DNA of 38,726 bases from Prevotellaceae bacterium (GCA_019420585.1 JAHZGX010000018.1:1-38726); one strand, 5' to 3'; counted from the stretch's first letter, positions 1 to 8,684 are shown. The notes: generated by a model not told the origin, from the letters alone. A program made the numbers and translations.

Positions 1-1
1 A

Positions 2-103
2 GAGGTGGCTCTGGAAAAAAGTTCTTCCTTTTCAGAATCGCTGACTTATACGCTTACCCCCCTAGATTATCGGGTGAGCCACGAAAGACGCGCGAGCCCA
101 TAG
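2..103 (+). other. possible 3' end of an upstream plus-strand gene
   Basis: A frame is open from the window edge to a TAG at 101-103. Its last 33 residues alternate polar and non-polar residues (for example SLTYTLTPLDYRV), which would suit the end of a beta-rich protein. It would converge on recQ. It is too short to identify, and chance openness over 100 bases is common, so this is only a possibility. Confidence 0.2.
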
Positions 104-128
104 GCAAATTCTGGGGACGGGCAAGAAG

Positions 129-180
129 GACAAAAAGAAGGCTGCCGCCCCGCTCTCCATGCTAAGCGTGACAGCAGCCA
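129..180 (-). terminator. recQ terminator
   Basis: On the minus strand, GGCTGC (174-179) pairs with GCAGCC (140-145), with an inner CGC/GCG pairing. It is followed directly by TTCTTTTTG (131-139). It lies 26 bases past the recQ stop, as expected for an intrinsic terminator of that gene. Confidence 0.65.
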
Positions 181-205
181 TTAAGCCGCGAACGGCAAAT
201 AAGGG

Positions 206-2383
206 TCAGTTGGCGTAATCTGACAGGAACTGGATACGCACCAGCCGCACTTCCTGCTCCGTGTATTCACCTCCAAGTTCGTTCAGCGCATCATCCAAGT
301 TGTCTGTCTCAGAATCCTCCAAGAAATAGTCATAAATATCCTGCATGTGGTCTTCGTCCATCACGTCATCCAGATAGTACTTGATGTTTATCTTGGTTCC
401 GCTGTACACAATGGCCTCAATCTCGTCCAGCAACTCATCCATGGTGAGCCCTTGGACGTGCGCCAGGTCATCAAGCATGACGCGGCGGTCGATGGCCTGT
501 ATGATGCCGACCTTCTTCTTGCTTTTGTTTACCAGCGTACGCACACGCAGGTCATCAACGGGCTGTATGTCGTTCTCTTCACAATAGTCACGTATGAGCA
601 GACAGAACCTCTTGCCGTAACGCAGAGCCTTGCCCTCGCCTACGCCACGCACGTTCTGCAATTCGCCCACCGTTATGGGACAGAAGGTGGCCATGTCCTC
701 CAGCGATGCGTCCTGGAAGATAACGTAGGGAGGCACATTGTTCTCCCTGGCGATATCGGCACGCAAGCCGCGCAGTATGGTCAGCAGCCCCTCGTTCAAG
801 ACGGAAGTCCCGCCCGATACGGAATCATCGTTGCTGTCAAACTCGTTGTCCTCATACATCATAAACTGCGTGGGCTTCTTGAGGAATGCTCTGCCCAAGG
901 GAGTCAAATGCAGCAGCCCATAGTTCTCCACTTCCTTGTCTATGTAGCCTGCAATCATGGCCTGACGTATGAGAGAGTTCCAGTAATGCGCCTCATGGTC
1001 ATCACCACAGCCAAAGCAACCCAGTTCGCCATGGCGGTGAGCCTGCACCTCATCGGTTTCCCTGCCAACGAGCACGTCGGTCACATAACCGGCCTTGAAC
1101 TTCTCCTTCAAGGCAGACAACACGGTGAGCACCTTGCAGAGGTCGGCAGAGGCTTCCGCCTTGGCACGCGGGTGGCGGCAATTGTCGCAGTTGCCACAGT
1201 TGTCACGGTCATACTCCTCGCCGAAGTAGTGCAACAGGAACTTGCGCCGACACACCGATGTCTCGGCATAGGCGGCTGTCTCTTGTATCAATTGTCGGCC
1301 GATGTCCTGCTCCGCCACGGGCTTTCCCTCCATGAACTTTTCCAGTTTGCGCACGTCCTTTGGTGAGTAGAAGGTGAGGCACATGCCTTCTCCACCGTCA
1401 CGCCCGGCGCGCCCCGTCTCCTGGTAATAGCCTTCCAGACTCTTGGGTATATCATAATGGATGACGAAACGAACATCGGGCTTATCAATGCCCATGCCGA
1501 ATGCGATGGTGGCCACAATCACGTCCAGCCGCTCCATGATGAAGTCATCCTGCGTCTGGCTTCTCACCTGCGAGTCCATGCCGGCATGGTAAGCACGTGC
1601 ATTGATGTTGTTGGCACGCAGCACCTCGGCCAGTTCCTCCACCTTCTTGCGGCTTAGGCAATAGATGATGCCGCTCTTGCCCTTGTTCTGAAGGATGAAG
1701 CGTATGATGTCCTTCTCTACATTGGCACTCTTGGGACGCACTTCATAATAGAGGTTGGGACGGTTGAACGAACTTTTGAACTCCTCTGCATTCATGATGC
1801 CGAGGCTTTTCTTGATGTCTCCGCGCACCTTGTCGGTGGCAGTGGCAGTCAAGGCAATGACAGGCGCATTGCCTATTTGGTTGACCAAAGGCCGGATACG
1901 GCGGTACTCCGGGCGGAAATCATGTCCCCACTCAGAGATACAGTGTGCCTCATCGACCGCATAAAAAGAAATCTTCACCTTGGACAGGAAAGCCACATTC
2001 TCCTCCTTAGTCAGCGATTCTGGCGCCACATACAACAGTTTGGTCTGCCCCGAAAGCACGCCACGCTTCACAGCATCCACCTGTGCCCTGCTCTGCGAGG
2101 AGTTGAGGAAATGGGCAATGTCATCATTGGCACTCACCATGCGCACGGCATCAACCTGATTCTTCATCAAGGCTATGAGAGGAGAGATGACTATAGCCGT
2201 GCCTTCCATCAGCAAGGCAGGCAACTGGTAACAGAGTGACTTGCCGCCACCGGTAGGCATCAGCACAAATGTATCCCTGCCATGAAGCACATTCCTGATA
2301 ATCGCTTCCTGGTCACCCTTGAATGCATCGAAGCCGAAATATCGCTTCAATTCGGCTGTAAGATTGATGTTGTCCATTTCCAT
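206..2383 (-). CDS. recQ: ATP-dependent DNA helicase RecQ (long form with HRDC domain)
   Basis: 3'-5' DNA helicase of the RecQ family, acting in recombination and replication-fork repair. Seen: Walker A MPTGGGKS (about residues 43-50), DEAH box (about 145-148), ATATD and the arginine-finger region, then a zinc-binding RecQ-Ct module (CRRKFLLHYF followed by CGNCDNC), an HRDC domain in roughly the last 200 residues, and an extra helical tail. At about 725 residues it has the long architecture usual in Bacteroidetes. The GTG at 2384-2386 also opens the frame, but the ATG at 2381-2383 is preferred; a second ATG follows two codons later. A TAtcTTTG promoter lies 20 bases upstream. A second, shorter RecQ is encoded at 30257-32185, so the two probably have different jobs; that is inference. 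Confidence 0.97.
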   Translation of the reverse strand: MEMDNINLTAELKRYFGFDAFKGDQEAIIRNVLHGRDTFVLMPTGGGKSLCYQLPALLMEGTAIVISPLIALMKNQVDAVRMVSANDDIAHFLNSSQSRAQVDAVKRGVLSGQTKLLYVAPESLTKEENVAFLSKVKISFYAVDEAHCISEWGHDFRPEYRRIRPLVNQIGNAPVIALTATATDKVRGDIKKSLGIMNAEEFKSSFNRPNLYYEVRPKSANVEKDIIRFILQNKGKSGIIYCLSRKKVEELAEVLRANNINARAYHAGMDSQVRSQTQDDFIMERLDVIVATIAFGMGIDKPDVRFVIHYDIPKSLEGYYQETGRAGRDGGEGMCLTFYSPKDVRKLEKFMEGKPVAEQDIGRQLIQETAAYAETSVCRRKFLLHYFGEEYDRDNCGNCDNCRHPRAKAEASADLCKVLTVLSALKEKFKAGYVTDVLVGRETDEVQAHRHGELGCFGCGDDHEAHYWNSLIRQAMIAGYIDKEVENYGLLHLTPLGRAFLKKPTQFMMYEDNEFDSNDDSVSGGTSVLNEGLLTILRGLRADIARENNVPPYVIFQDASLEDMATFCPITVGELQNVRGVGEGKALRYGKRFCLLIRDYCEENDIQPVDDLRVRTLVNKSKKKVGIIQAIDRRVMLDDLAHVQGLTMDELLDEIEAIVYSGTKINIKYYLDDVMDEDHMQDIYDYFLEDSETDNLDDALNELGGEYTEQEVRLVRIQFLSDYAN

Positions 2384-2403
2384 CACGCAGTATTAGTCGC
2401 ATA

Positions 2404-2433
2404 CAAAGATAAGACATTTTGTGTATTATCCAA
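2404..2433 (-). promoter_or_regulatory. recQ promoter
   Basis: On the minus strand, TATCTTTG (2404-2411) matches the Bacteroidetes -7 consensus TAnnTTTG. A TTG (2431-2433) lies 19 bases upstream, at the -33 position. Transcription would start about 15-20 bases before the recQ ATG. Confidence 0.6.
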
Positions 2434-2478
2434 GTTCACAGCGGGGCATTTTTCACTATCCCTTTTGCATTTTGCAAG

Positions 2479-2532
2479 AAAAGGCGCAGGAAAGGTGCCG
2501 CATCAGCGACCCACACCCTTCCTGCGCCTTTT
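2479..2532 (-). terminator. clpX terminator
   Basis: A perfect 14-base inverted repeat (arms 2479-2492 and 2519-2532, AAAAGGCGCAGGAA and its complement) just past the clpX stop. On the minus strand the right arm ends in CCTTTTCTTG. It would end the tig-clpP-clpX transcript before recQ. Confidence 0.75.
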
Positions 2533-2555
2533 CTGTGCCCCTGCAGTCCTGGAGG

Positions 2556-3797
2556 TCAAGACAGCAGGTTTTGCGATTTCTCCAACTGTCGACGGGCATA
2601 GTCGGCAGTTATCAGCAGTTTCTTCTTCCCCTGCGAAGGAGCCTCAAACTGCGCATCCATCATGATGGCCTCCATGATGCTGCGCAGACCGCGTGCCCCC
2701 AGCTTGTACTCCACGGCCTTGTCCACCACGTAGTCAAACATCTCGGGCTCGAACGAAAGTTCAATGCCATCCATGCTGAAGAGCTTCACCTGCTGCTTCA
2801 CTATGGAGTTCTTGGGCTCCGTGAGTATATTGCGCAAGGCTTGCCTGTCCAACGGATTGAGATAAGTGAGCACGGGCAGACGGCCGATAATCTCGGGAAT
2901 CAGCCCGAAACTCTTCAAGTCCTGCGGCAGGATGTAGCGCATAAGGTTCTTGGTGTCTATGCGCTGTACGTTCTGCACGCTGTCGAAACCCACCACGTGG
3001 GTGTTCAGCCGCTGTGCTATCTTGCGCTCTATGCCATCAAAGGCACCACCGCATATGAAAAGGATGTTGCGTGTATCCACATGTATGTAGTCCTGGTCGG
3101 GATGCTTGCGACCTCCCTTGGGCGGCACGTTCACCATCGAGCCTTCAAGCAACTTCAGCAGTCCCTGCTGTACACCTTCTCCGCTCACGTCCCGGGTGAT
3201 GCTGGGATTGTCGCTTTTGCGCGCAATCTTGTCTATCTCATCAATGAACACGATGCCTCGCTCGGCCTCGGCCACGTTATAGTCGGCCACCTGGAGCAGG
3301 CGGCTCAGGATGCTCTCCACATCCTCGCCCACATAGCCGGCCTCAGTGAACACGGTGGCATCCACAATGGTGAAGGGCACCTTGAGCAATTTGGCAATGG
3401 TGCGGGCCAGCAAAGTCTTGCCGGTACCCGTGGGACCCACCATGATGATGTTGCTCTTCTCAATCTCCACTCCGTCGTCCCCGCGGTCCTGCATGAGCCT
3501 CTTGTAGTGGTTGTACACCGATACGGCCAGATAGCGCTTGGCATCGTCCTGCCCGATAACGTACTGGTCAAGGTAGTCCTTTATCTCCTGCGGCTTGGGC
3601 AACTCGGCCATGTTCAGGTCTGCGGCCTTTCCCTTCCCCATCTGTGGGAAGTTGGCTGCAAGCACCTCACCAGCCTGCCTGATGCAGTCATTGCAGATGC
3701 AGCCGCCGTCGATGCCGCTCACCAGCACTGCCACTTCCGACTCCTTGCGTCCGCAGAACGAGCAATGCCGCTCGCCGCCCTTTGCTTTTCCTGCCAT
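2556..3797 (-). CDS. clpX: ATP-dependent Clp protease ATP-binding subunit ClpX
   Basis: AAA+ unfoldase that recognises tagged substrates and feeds them into ClpP in the cytoplasm. Seen: N-terminal zinc-binding domain with C12, C15, C35 and C38; Walker A GPTGTGKT at 121-128; pore loop GYVG at 154-157; Walker B VFIDEID at 183-189; and an RKH-type loop (KGGRKHP), which in ClpX contacts ssrA-tagged substrates. Its 413 residues are the usual length. It starts 4 bases after the clpP stop, so the two subunits are made from one transcript, and a strong terminator follows. There are no odd features. Confidence 0.98.
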   Translation of the reverse strand: MAGKAKGGERHCSFCGRKESEVAVLVSGIDGGCICNDCIRQAGEVLAANFPQMGKGKAADLNMAELPKPQEIKDYLDQYVIGQDDAKRYLAVSVYNHYKRLMQDRGDDGVEIEKSNIIMVGPTGTGKTLLARTIAKLLKVPFTIVDATVFTEAGYVGEDVESILSRLLQVADYNVAEAERGIVFIDEIDKIARKSDNPSITRDVSGEGVQQGLLKLLEGSMVNVPPKGGRKHPDQDYIHVDTRNILFICGGAFDGIERKIAQRLNTHVVGFDSVQNVQRIDTKNLMRYILPQDLKSFGLIPEIIGRLPVLTYLNPLDRQALRNILTEPKNSIVKQQVKLFSMDGIELSFEPEMFDYVVDKAVEYKLGARGLRSIMEAIMMDAQFEAPSQGKKKLLITADYARRQLEKSQNLLS

Positions 3798-3801
3798 CTC
3801 C

Positions 3802-4476
3802 TTACGCCTTGTCGTTTTTGATGTAAATGCGGTCTATCATGCCATAGTCCAGGGCTTCCTGCGAGGTCATCCAGTAATCGCGGTCACTGTCGGCCCACAC
3901 CTTGTCATAGTCCGTATGCGAATGCTCGGCAATGATGCTGTACAGTTCCTTCTTCAGTTTCTGTATCTCGCGGGCCGTTATCTCAATGTCGCTGGCCTGT
4001 CCCTGCGCTCCACCCATGGGCTGATGTATCATGACACGGCTGTGCTTCAGGGCTGCACGCTTGCCTTCCTTGCCTGCCACGAGCAACACGGCAGCCATGC
4101 TGGCGGCCATGCCCGTACATATGGTGCTCACGTCACTGCTCACGAACTGCATGGTGTCATAGATGCCAAGGCCGGCATAGACGCTTCCGCCCGGGCTGTT
4201 GATGTATATGCTGATGTCCTTGCCCGGGTCTACGCTGTCAAGGTAAAGCAGTTGCGCCTGCAGGGTATTGGCCGTATAGTCATCAATCTGCGTTCCCAGG
4301 AAGATGACTCTGTCCATCATGAGGCGGCTGAAGACGTCCATCTGTGTCACGTTGAGCTGGCGCTCCTCCAGTATGTAGGGGTTCATGTACTGGTTCTGCA
4401 TGCTTACCACGTCATCCAGAACCTGGCCGTTCATGCCGAGATGACGGGTCGCGAACTTTCTGAAATCGTTGTTCAT
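3802..4476 (-). CDS. clpP: ATP-dependent Clp protease proteolytic subunit ClpP
   Basis: Serine peptidase (family S14) that forms the double-ring degradation chamber used with ClpX. The catalytic triad can be placed at S126 (GMAASMAA), H151 (MIHQPMGG) and D200 (DRDYW). The oxyanion-loop segment YINSPGGS is at 91-98. At 224 residues it is about 20-30 longer at the N-terminus than E. coli ClpP, as is common in Bacteroidetes. It lies between tig, across a 116-base gap holding a strong hairpin, and clpX, 4 bases away. Confidence 0.98.
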   Translation of the reverse strand: MNNDFRKFATRHLGMNGQVLDDVVSMQNQYMNPYILEERQLNVTQMDVFSRLMMDRVIFLGTQIDDYTANTLQAQLLYLDSVDPGKDISIYINSPGGSVYAGLGIYDTMQFVSSDVSTICTGMAASMAAVLLVAGKEGKRAALKHSRVMIHQPMGGAQGQASDIEITAREIQKLKKELYSIIAEHSHTDYDKVWADSDRDYWMTSQEALDYGMIDRIYIKNDKA

Positions 4477-4500
4477 ATAATGTGTGATGGTTTTATTTGG

Positions 4501-4540
4501 GCGTTGGGGACGGTTCCTCAGGCGGAATCGTCCCCAACGC
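4501..4540 (-). terminator. hairpin between tig and clpP
   Basis: A perfect 12-base inverted repeat (GCGTTGGGGACG at 4501-4512, complement at 4529-4540), with five more inner pairs including one wobble and a 6-base loop. On the minus strand it lies after tig and about 25 bases before the clpP ATG, followed by CCAAATAAAACC rather than a T run. It may be a weak terminator, a processing site or a 5' stabiliser of clpP-clpX mRNA. Confidence 0.55.
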
Positions 4541-4592
4541 TTCTCATTATATATTTATACGCGTGCGCGCACGCACGTAAGGCATTCCTTCC

Positions 4593-5960
4593 TTAGGCCT
4601 TTGGCTCACTCAGCATCTTGTTGAACTCATCCATGGTGATTTCCTTCCGGTTGAGTTTCATCACGGCCTTGGCCTTCTCCACAATCTTGTTCTCCACGGT
4701 GCGTGCCACCAGAGCCTCGGCCTGCTGCTCGTTCTTGAGCATCTCGTTGGCGTAGCGTGCCAATGCATCCTCGGGCACGTTCATCATGCCGTACTGGGCA
4801 AACTGCAGGCGGGTGGCGGTCTTGGCTGTCTCGAGCACGTCCTCCTGCTGTATCTTCACCTCCAGCTGGTCAGAGAGTTGTTCCTTTATGAGGTGCCATG
4901 TGAGCTCGTCAAGGCTGGGCTGGAAGTTGCGCTCGATGCTCTCCTCATCCTTGTCCTTGTTGTTGAGCCTCATGATGCGCTTCAGCATCTCCTCGGGATA
5001 CTGCAGTGTGCCGATGCGCTTTGTGAGGTAAGCACGCAGGTCACGCGCGAACTTGTAATCGCTGTCGGCCTCAAAGTCCTTGGCCATGCTCTCGGCAATC
5101 TTGGCGCGGAACTCTTCCTCGCTCTTCACTGTGCCCTCACCCAGAATCTTGTCGAAGAGTTCCTGGTTGACCTCTGCGGGAACGAAGCGGGTAATCTCGG
5201 TCACCTGGTAACTGAAGTCTGACTTCAGGCCGGCAGCCTGTTCCTTGGTGATGCCAAGCAGGCTGGATACCTCCACGTCGTTGTTGTCGTATGCCTTGGC
5301 AGGATTGAAGGTGATGACATCGTTCACCTTCAGGCCGTTGAACTTGGCCTTCTCCTCCTCGCCCTTCATGTAGTCGGGCAGCATCACGGCATTCTCCTTC
5401 TGGATCCCGCCCTCCATGGGCTGTCCGTCCTCGCCGAGCTGTGCCAGTATGCCCTTCACCATGTCGCGGGTCTCGTAAGCGTCCACCTTGGTGTACTCGC
5501 CTGCGCGCTGAGCATAGGCCTGCACCTGCTGGTCAACCATGGCATCGTCCACCTTGATGGCATACACGTCTATCTCGTCCTTGTCGCTGATCTTGGCGTC
5601 GAACTCGGGAGCAAGCGCAACGTCGAACACGAAGGTGAAGTCCTCCTGGCTTGCGAAGTCAATGGCAGGTGTCTTCTCCTCGTTGGGCAGGGGCTCGCCC
5701 AGCACGTTGAGTTTCTGTTCGCGGATATATTTAGTCAGTTCCTTTCCCAGGAGCTTGTTCACCTCCTCGGCAGTCACCTCTGTGCCGAAACGCTTCTTGA
5801 GCAGAGAGAGGGGAGCCTGCCCGGGGCGGAAGCCCGGCAGGGCGGCCTTCTTGCGGTAGTCCTTCAGGGCTTTGTTAACGTTCTCTTCATAGTCTGCCTT
5901 CACCAGCGAGAGGGTCAGCAGGGCATTTACATTGTCTACTTTCTCGAATGAAATATTCAT
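4593..5960 (-). CDS. tig: trigger factor, ribosome-associated chaperone
   Basis: Binds nascent chains at the ribosome exit tunnel. Seen: an N-terminal ribosome-binding domain with the signature-like GFRPGQAP near residues 43-50; a middle region of PPIase-domain size with low similarity to FKBP, as usual in Bacteroidetes; and a long helical C-terminal domain (about 260-440). Its 455 residues are typical of the family. It heads the tig-clpP-clpX group, a widespread gene order coupling folding with proteolysis. A good promoter lies 58 bases upstream. The start ATG at 5958-5960 opens the conserved MNISFEKVDN segment. Confidence 0.95.
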   Translation of the reverse strand: MNISFEKVDNVNALLTLSLVKADYEENVNKALKDYRKKAALPGFRPGQAPLSLLKKRFGTEVTAEEVNKLLGKELTKYIREQKLNVLGEPLPNEEKTPAIDFASQEDFTFVFDVALAPEFDAKISDKDEIDVYAIKVDDAMVDQQVQAYAQRAGEYTKVDAYETRDMVKGILAQLGEDGQPMEGGIQKENAVMLPDYMKGEEEKAKFNGLKVNDVITFNPAKAYDNNDVEVSSLLGITKEQAAGLKSDFSYQVTEITRFVPAEVNQELFDKILGEGTVKSEEEFRAKIAESMAKDFEADSDYKFARDLRAYLTKRIGTLQYPEEMLKRIMRLNNKDKDEESIERNFQPSLDELTWHLIKEQLSDQLEVKIQQEDVLETAKTATRLQFAQYGMMNVPEDALARYANEMLKNEQQAEALVARTVENKIVEKAKAVMKLNRKEITMDEFNKMLSEPKA

Positions 5961-6017
5961 CGCTACTTTCTGTTTGTTATTTTCTTATGTCCTTACCTGT
6001 ATTTGCAAAAATGCGTG

Positions 6018-6048
6018 CAAAGATACTAATTATATCCCATACAGACAA
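6018..6048 (-). promoter_or_regulatory. tig promoter
   Basis: On the minus strand, TTGT (6045-6048), a 19-base spacer, then TATCTTTG (6018-6025) give a near-consensus Bacteroidetes promoter. The transcript leader would be about 55 bases long. Confidence 0.7.
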
Positions 6049-6103
6049 CCTTAGGCATTACAATAATTGGCTTGCGCGCACAGGCACGCGCGGAGGCAGG
6101 GGC

Positions 6104-6934
6104 TCACTCCTCGCGTGCACGCTCCTCCTCCATCTTCCGGAAGTCCTTCATGCGGAGCACGAAACTGCGCGTCAGGTACTTGTCAAGCACCACGGGGTTG
6201 ACGGCCAACTGCTGGGGCGTGCCCTCGAAGAGTATCTGCCCCTCGAAGAGCAGGTAGGCGCGGTCGGTGATGCAAAGCGTCTCCTGCACGTTGTGGTCGG
6301 TGATGAGCACGCCTATGTTGCGCTGCTTGAGCTTCCACACGATGAGCTGTATGTCCTCCACGGCGGTGGGATCCACGCCGGCAAAGGGCTCGTCGAGCAT
6401 GATGAACTTGGGGTCGATGGCCAGGCAGCGCGCTATCTCGGTGCGGCGGCGCTCCCCTCCCGACAGCCTGTCGCCCAGGTTCTTGCGCACCTTCTGCAGG
6501 CGGAACTCCTCAATGAGGCTCTCCAGTTTCTCCTTCCTGTATGCCTTGGGCTTGCCGGTCATCTCCAGCACGCTGGCGATGTTGTCCTCCACCGTCATCT
6601 TGCGGAAGACGCTTGCCTCCTGGGCCAGGTAGCCTATGCCCAGGCGGGCGCGCTTGTAGACGGGCAGTTTGGTTATCTCCTCGTTGCCCAGGTAGATGTG
6701 CCCGGCGTTGGGAATCACCAGCCCCGTGGTCATGTAGAACGAGGTGGTCTTGCCTGCGCCGTTGGGGCCCAGCAGTCCCACGATTTCTCCCTGGTGCACG
6801 TTGAAGTTCACGTCGTTCACCACCGTGCGCTTGCCGTATATCTTCACCAGACCCTCACTGCGGAGCTCGAGCGGCTCCGTGGCGGGAGCGGGCTGCTGCA
6901 TGGCAGGCTGTGCCACTATCGTGTCATTGTCCAT
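6104..6934 (-). CDS. lptB: LPS export ABC transporter ATP-binding protein LptB
   Basis: Cytoplasmic ATPase of the Lpt system, which pulls lipopolysaccharide from the inner membrane and drives it to the outer membrane. Seen: Walker A GPNGAGKT at 56-63; ABC signature LSGGE at 157-161; Walker B FIMLDEP at 177-183; switch histidine in ITDHNV; and the family-typical FAGVDP. The first 20 or so residues are a Pro/Gln-rich extension before the conserved LELRSEGLVKIYG start. The C-terminal tail (LRMKDFRKMEEE) is longer than in E. coli. It is transcribed away from mlaE. The membrane partners LptF/LptG and LptC are not in the window. Confidence 0.95.
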   Translation of the reverse strand: MDNDTIVAQPAMQQPAPATEPLELRSEGLVKIYGKRTVVNDVNFNVHQGEIVGLLGPNGAGKTTSFYMTTGLVIPNAGHIYLGNEEITKLPVYKRARLGIGYLAQEASVFRKMTVEDNIASVLEMTGKPKAYRKEKLESLIEEFRLQKVRKNLGDRLSGGERRRTEIARCLAIDPKFIMLDEPFAGVDPTAVEDIQLIVWKLKQRNIGVLITDHNVQETLCITDRAYLLFEGQILFEGTPQQLAVNPVVLDKYLTRSFVLRMKDFRKMEEERAREE

Positions 6935-6953
6935 ATTTTCCCTGTTTGATGCA

Positions 6954-6961
6954 CAAAAGTA
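6954..6961 (-). promoter_or_regulatory. lptB promoter, -7 element
   Basis: TACTTTTG on the minus strand fits TAnnTTTG and lies 20 bases before the lptB ATG. No clear -33 element was found at 19 bases. Confidence 0.5.
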
Positions 6962-7014
6962 CGAAAAAAGGGAAAAACGGCATGCAACTGGCTCCCCTTT
7001 TAGGATTTATTGCG

Positions 7015-7022
7015 TAATTTTG
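7015..7022 (+). promoter_or_regulatory. mlaE-mlaF promoter, -7 element
   Basis: TAATTTTG fits TAnnTTTG and lies 36 bases before the mlaE ATG, back to back with the lptB promoter. The two outer-membrane lipid systems thus share a 123-base divergent control region. Confidence 0.5.
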
Positions 7023-7057
7023 CCGCCACAAGAAACCAACGAACCCGCGAAACATAC

Positions 7058-7801
7058 ATGTTGATAACCAAAGGCCTGGCCGGATTCGGCCGCTACCTGA
7101 TGCTCATGGGCAAGGTGTTCAGCCTGCCCGAGAGGTGGAGGATGTTCATGAAGCAGTACGTCAAGGAGATGGCGCAGCTGGGTGTCGACTCCATCGGCAT
7201 CGTGCTGCTCATCTCGTTCTTCATAGGCGCCGTGATCTGCATACAGATCAAGCTGAACATACAGAGCCCGTGGATGCCGGCGTTCACCACGGGCTACACC
7301 ACCCGCGAGATCATGGTGCTGGAGTTCTCGAGCAGCATCATGTGCCTCATACTCTCGGGCAAGGTGGGGAGCAACATCGCGTCGGAGATGGGCTCCATGC
7401 GCGTCACGCAGCAGATCGACGCGCTGGAGATCATGGGCGTGAACTCCGCCTCGTTCCTCATCCTGCCCAAGATCATGGGCATGCTCACCATGATGCCCTT
7501 CCTGGTGGTCTTCAGCATCGCGGCGGGCTTCATCGGTGCCTATGCCACCGCGCTGGCAGGCATCATCACGGTGGACGACCTCACGCTGGGCCTTCTGCAC
7601 GAGTTCAACCAGTGGTTCATCTGGATGTCCATCATCAAGAGCTTCGTGTTCGCCTTCATCATCTCCAGCGTGAGTTCCTACTGTGGCTACACGGTGGAGG
7701 GCGGCTCCATCGACGTGGGCAAGGCAAGCACCAATGCCGTGGTGCGCTCCAGCATGCTCATCCTATTCGCCGACATATTCCTAACCCCACTCCTCTCATG
7801 A
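7058..7801 (+). CDS. mlaE: MlaE/YrbE-family ABC transporter permease
   Basis: Integral inner-membrane subunit of an MCE-type lipid transporter; in Gram-negative bacteria this family keeps the outer membrane asymmetric by moving phospholipids. Seen in 247 residues: an amphipathic N-terminus, several hydrophobic spans (near 45-65, 95-115, 145-180 and 200-240), and conserved segments matching the permease family (SGKVGSNIASEMGSM followed by QIDALEIMGV). The frame is open further upstream only from a TTG, so the ATG at 7058 is the best start. The stop overlaps the mlaF start by ATGA, indicating coupled translation. Confidence 0.93.
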   Translation: MLITKGLAGFGRYLMLMGKVFSLPERWRMFMKQYVKEMAQLGVDSIGIVLLISFFIGAVICIQIKLNIQSPWMPAFTTGYTTREIMVLEFSSSIMCLILSGKVGSNIASEMGSMRVTQQIDALEIMGVNSASFLILPKIMGMLTMMPFLVVFSIAAGFIGAYATALAGIITVDDLTLGLLHEFNQWFIWMSIIKSFVFAFIISSVSSYCGYTVEGGSIDVGKASTNAVVRSSMLILFADIFLTPLLS

Positions 7802-8556
7802 TAGAACTTAGACACCTCTACAAGTCCTTCGGGGACAAGGAAGTCCTGAAGGACATCAATGCCGTGTTCGAGAACGGGAAGACGAACCTCATCATCGGGC
7901 AGAGCGGCAGCGGAAAGACGGTGCTCATGAAGAACATCGTAGGCCTGCTGAACCCCACCAGCGGGCAGGTGCTCTATGACGGGCGCGACTTCGTGGGCAT
8001 GTCCAAGAGGGAGCGGGTGGCCATCAGGCGCGAGATGGGCATGATATTCCAGAGCGCGGCGCTCTTCGACTCCATGTCGGTGCTGGAGAACGTGATGTTC
8101 CCCCTGGACATGTTCTCCGACATGAACGAGGCCGACCGCATAGGCAGGGCGAAGTTCTGCCTGGACAGGGTGAACCTGCGCGGCGCGGAGGAGAAGTTCC
8201 CGGGCGAGATAAGCGGGGGCATGCAGAAGCGCGTGGCCATTGCGCGCGCCATCGCCCTCAACCCCAAATACCTCTTCTGCGACGAGCCCAACAGCGGGCT
8301 GGACCCACAGACGAGCCTGGTGATCGACGACCTCATACATGACATCACGCAAGAGTACCAGATGACCACCATCGTGAACACGCATGACATGAACTCGGTG
8401 ATGGGCATAGGCGAGAACATCATATTCATCTACCAGGGGCACGCGGAGTGGCAGGGGAGCAAGGACGAGATCATGGCCAGCACCAACGAGCGGCTCAACT
8501 CGTTCATCTTTGCCAGCGACCTCTTCCGCAAGGTGAAGGAGGCCAACCAGGAGTAG
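7798..8556 (+). CDS. mlaF: MlaF/YrbF-family ABC transporter ATP-binding protein
   Basis: ATPase partner of the MlaE permease just upstream. Seen in 252 residues: Walker A GQSGSGKT at 34-41, signature ISGGMQKR, Walker B YLFCDEP followed by NSGLDP, and switch-region VNTHDMNS. The start overlaps the mlaE stop (ATGA). In many genomes the next gene encodes the MCE-domain (MlaD-type) substrate-binding subunit. Here a terminator and the convergent M16 protease follow instead, so that subunit must be encoded elsewhere. Assignment to the MlaF family is firm; the transported lipid and direction are inferred. Confidence 0.93.
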   Translation: MIELRHLYKSFGDKEVLKDINAVFENGKTNLIIGQSGSGKTVLMKNIVGLLNPTSGQVLYDGRDFVGMSKRERVAIRREMGMIFQSAALFDSMSVLENVMFPLDMFSDMNEADRIGRAKFCLDRVNLRGAEEKFPGEISGGMQKRVAIARAIALNPKYLFCDEPNSGLDPQTSLVIDDLIHDITQEYQMTTIVNTHDMNSVMGIGENIIFIYQGHAEWQGSKDEIMASTNERLNSFIFASDLFRKVKEANQE

Positions 8557-8583
8557 CCCACACGGCACCCTGAAAACCGGTAC

Positions 8584-8650
8584 AGAGCCACCTCGGGCAG
8601 GTTTTCCGTAAGGAAAATTTACCAAAGGTGGCTCTTTCTGTATCTTTTTG
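8584..8650 (+). terminator. mlaF terminator
   Basis: A 10-base inverted repeat AGAGCCACCT (8584-8593) and AGGTGGCTCT (8626-8635) encloses an inner TTTTCC/GGAAAA hairpin. TTCTGTATCTTTTTG follows. It lies 28 bases past the mlaF stop. Confidence 0.7.
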
Positions 8651-8684
8651 TAAACCAAGTACTTGCAAAGGCCATCGAAAAGGC

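Noticed and set aside
75..205. Plus-strand frame ending in a Lys- and Ala-rich tail near the left edge
   Set aside because: It is interrupted by a stop at 75-77 and coincides with the recQ terminator hairpin and its T tract.
2421..3821. A long plus-strand frame opposite clpX
   Set aside because: It is antisense to clpX, starts inside the clpX terminator and has shadow-like composition.
3..8635. AGGTGGCTCT at 3-12 shared with the mlaF terminator arm at 8626-8635
   Set aside because: Ten bases with no matching second arm at the left edge; chance similarity is the simpler reading.
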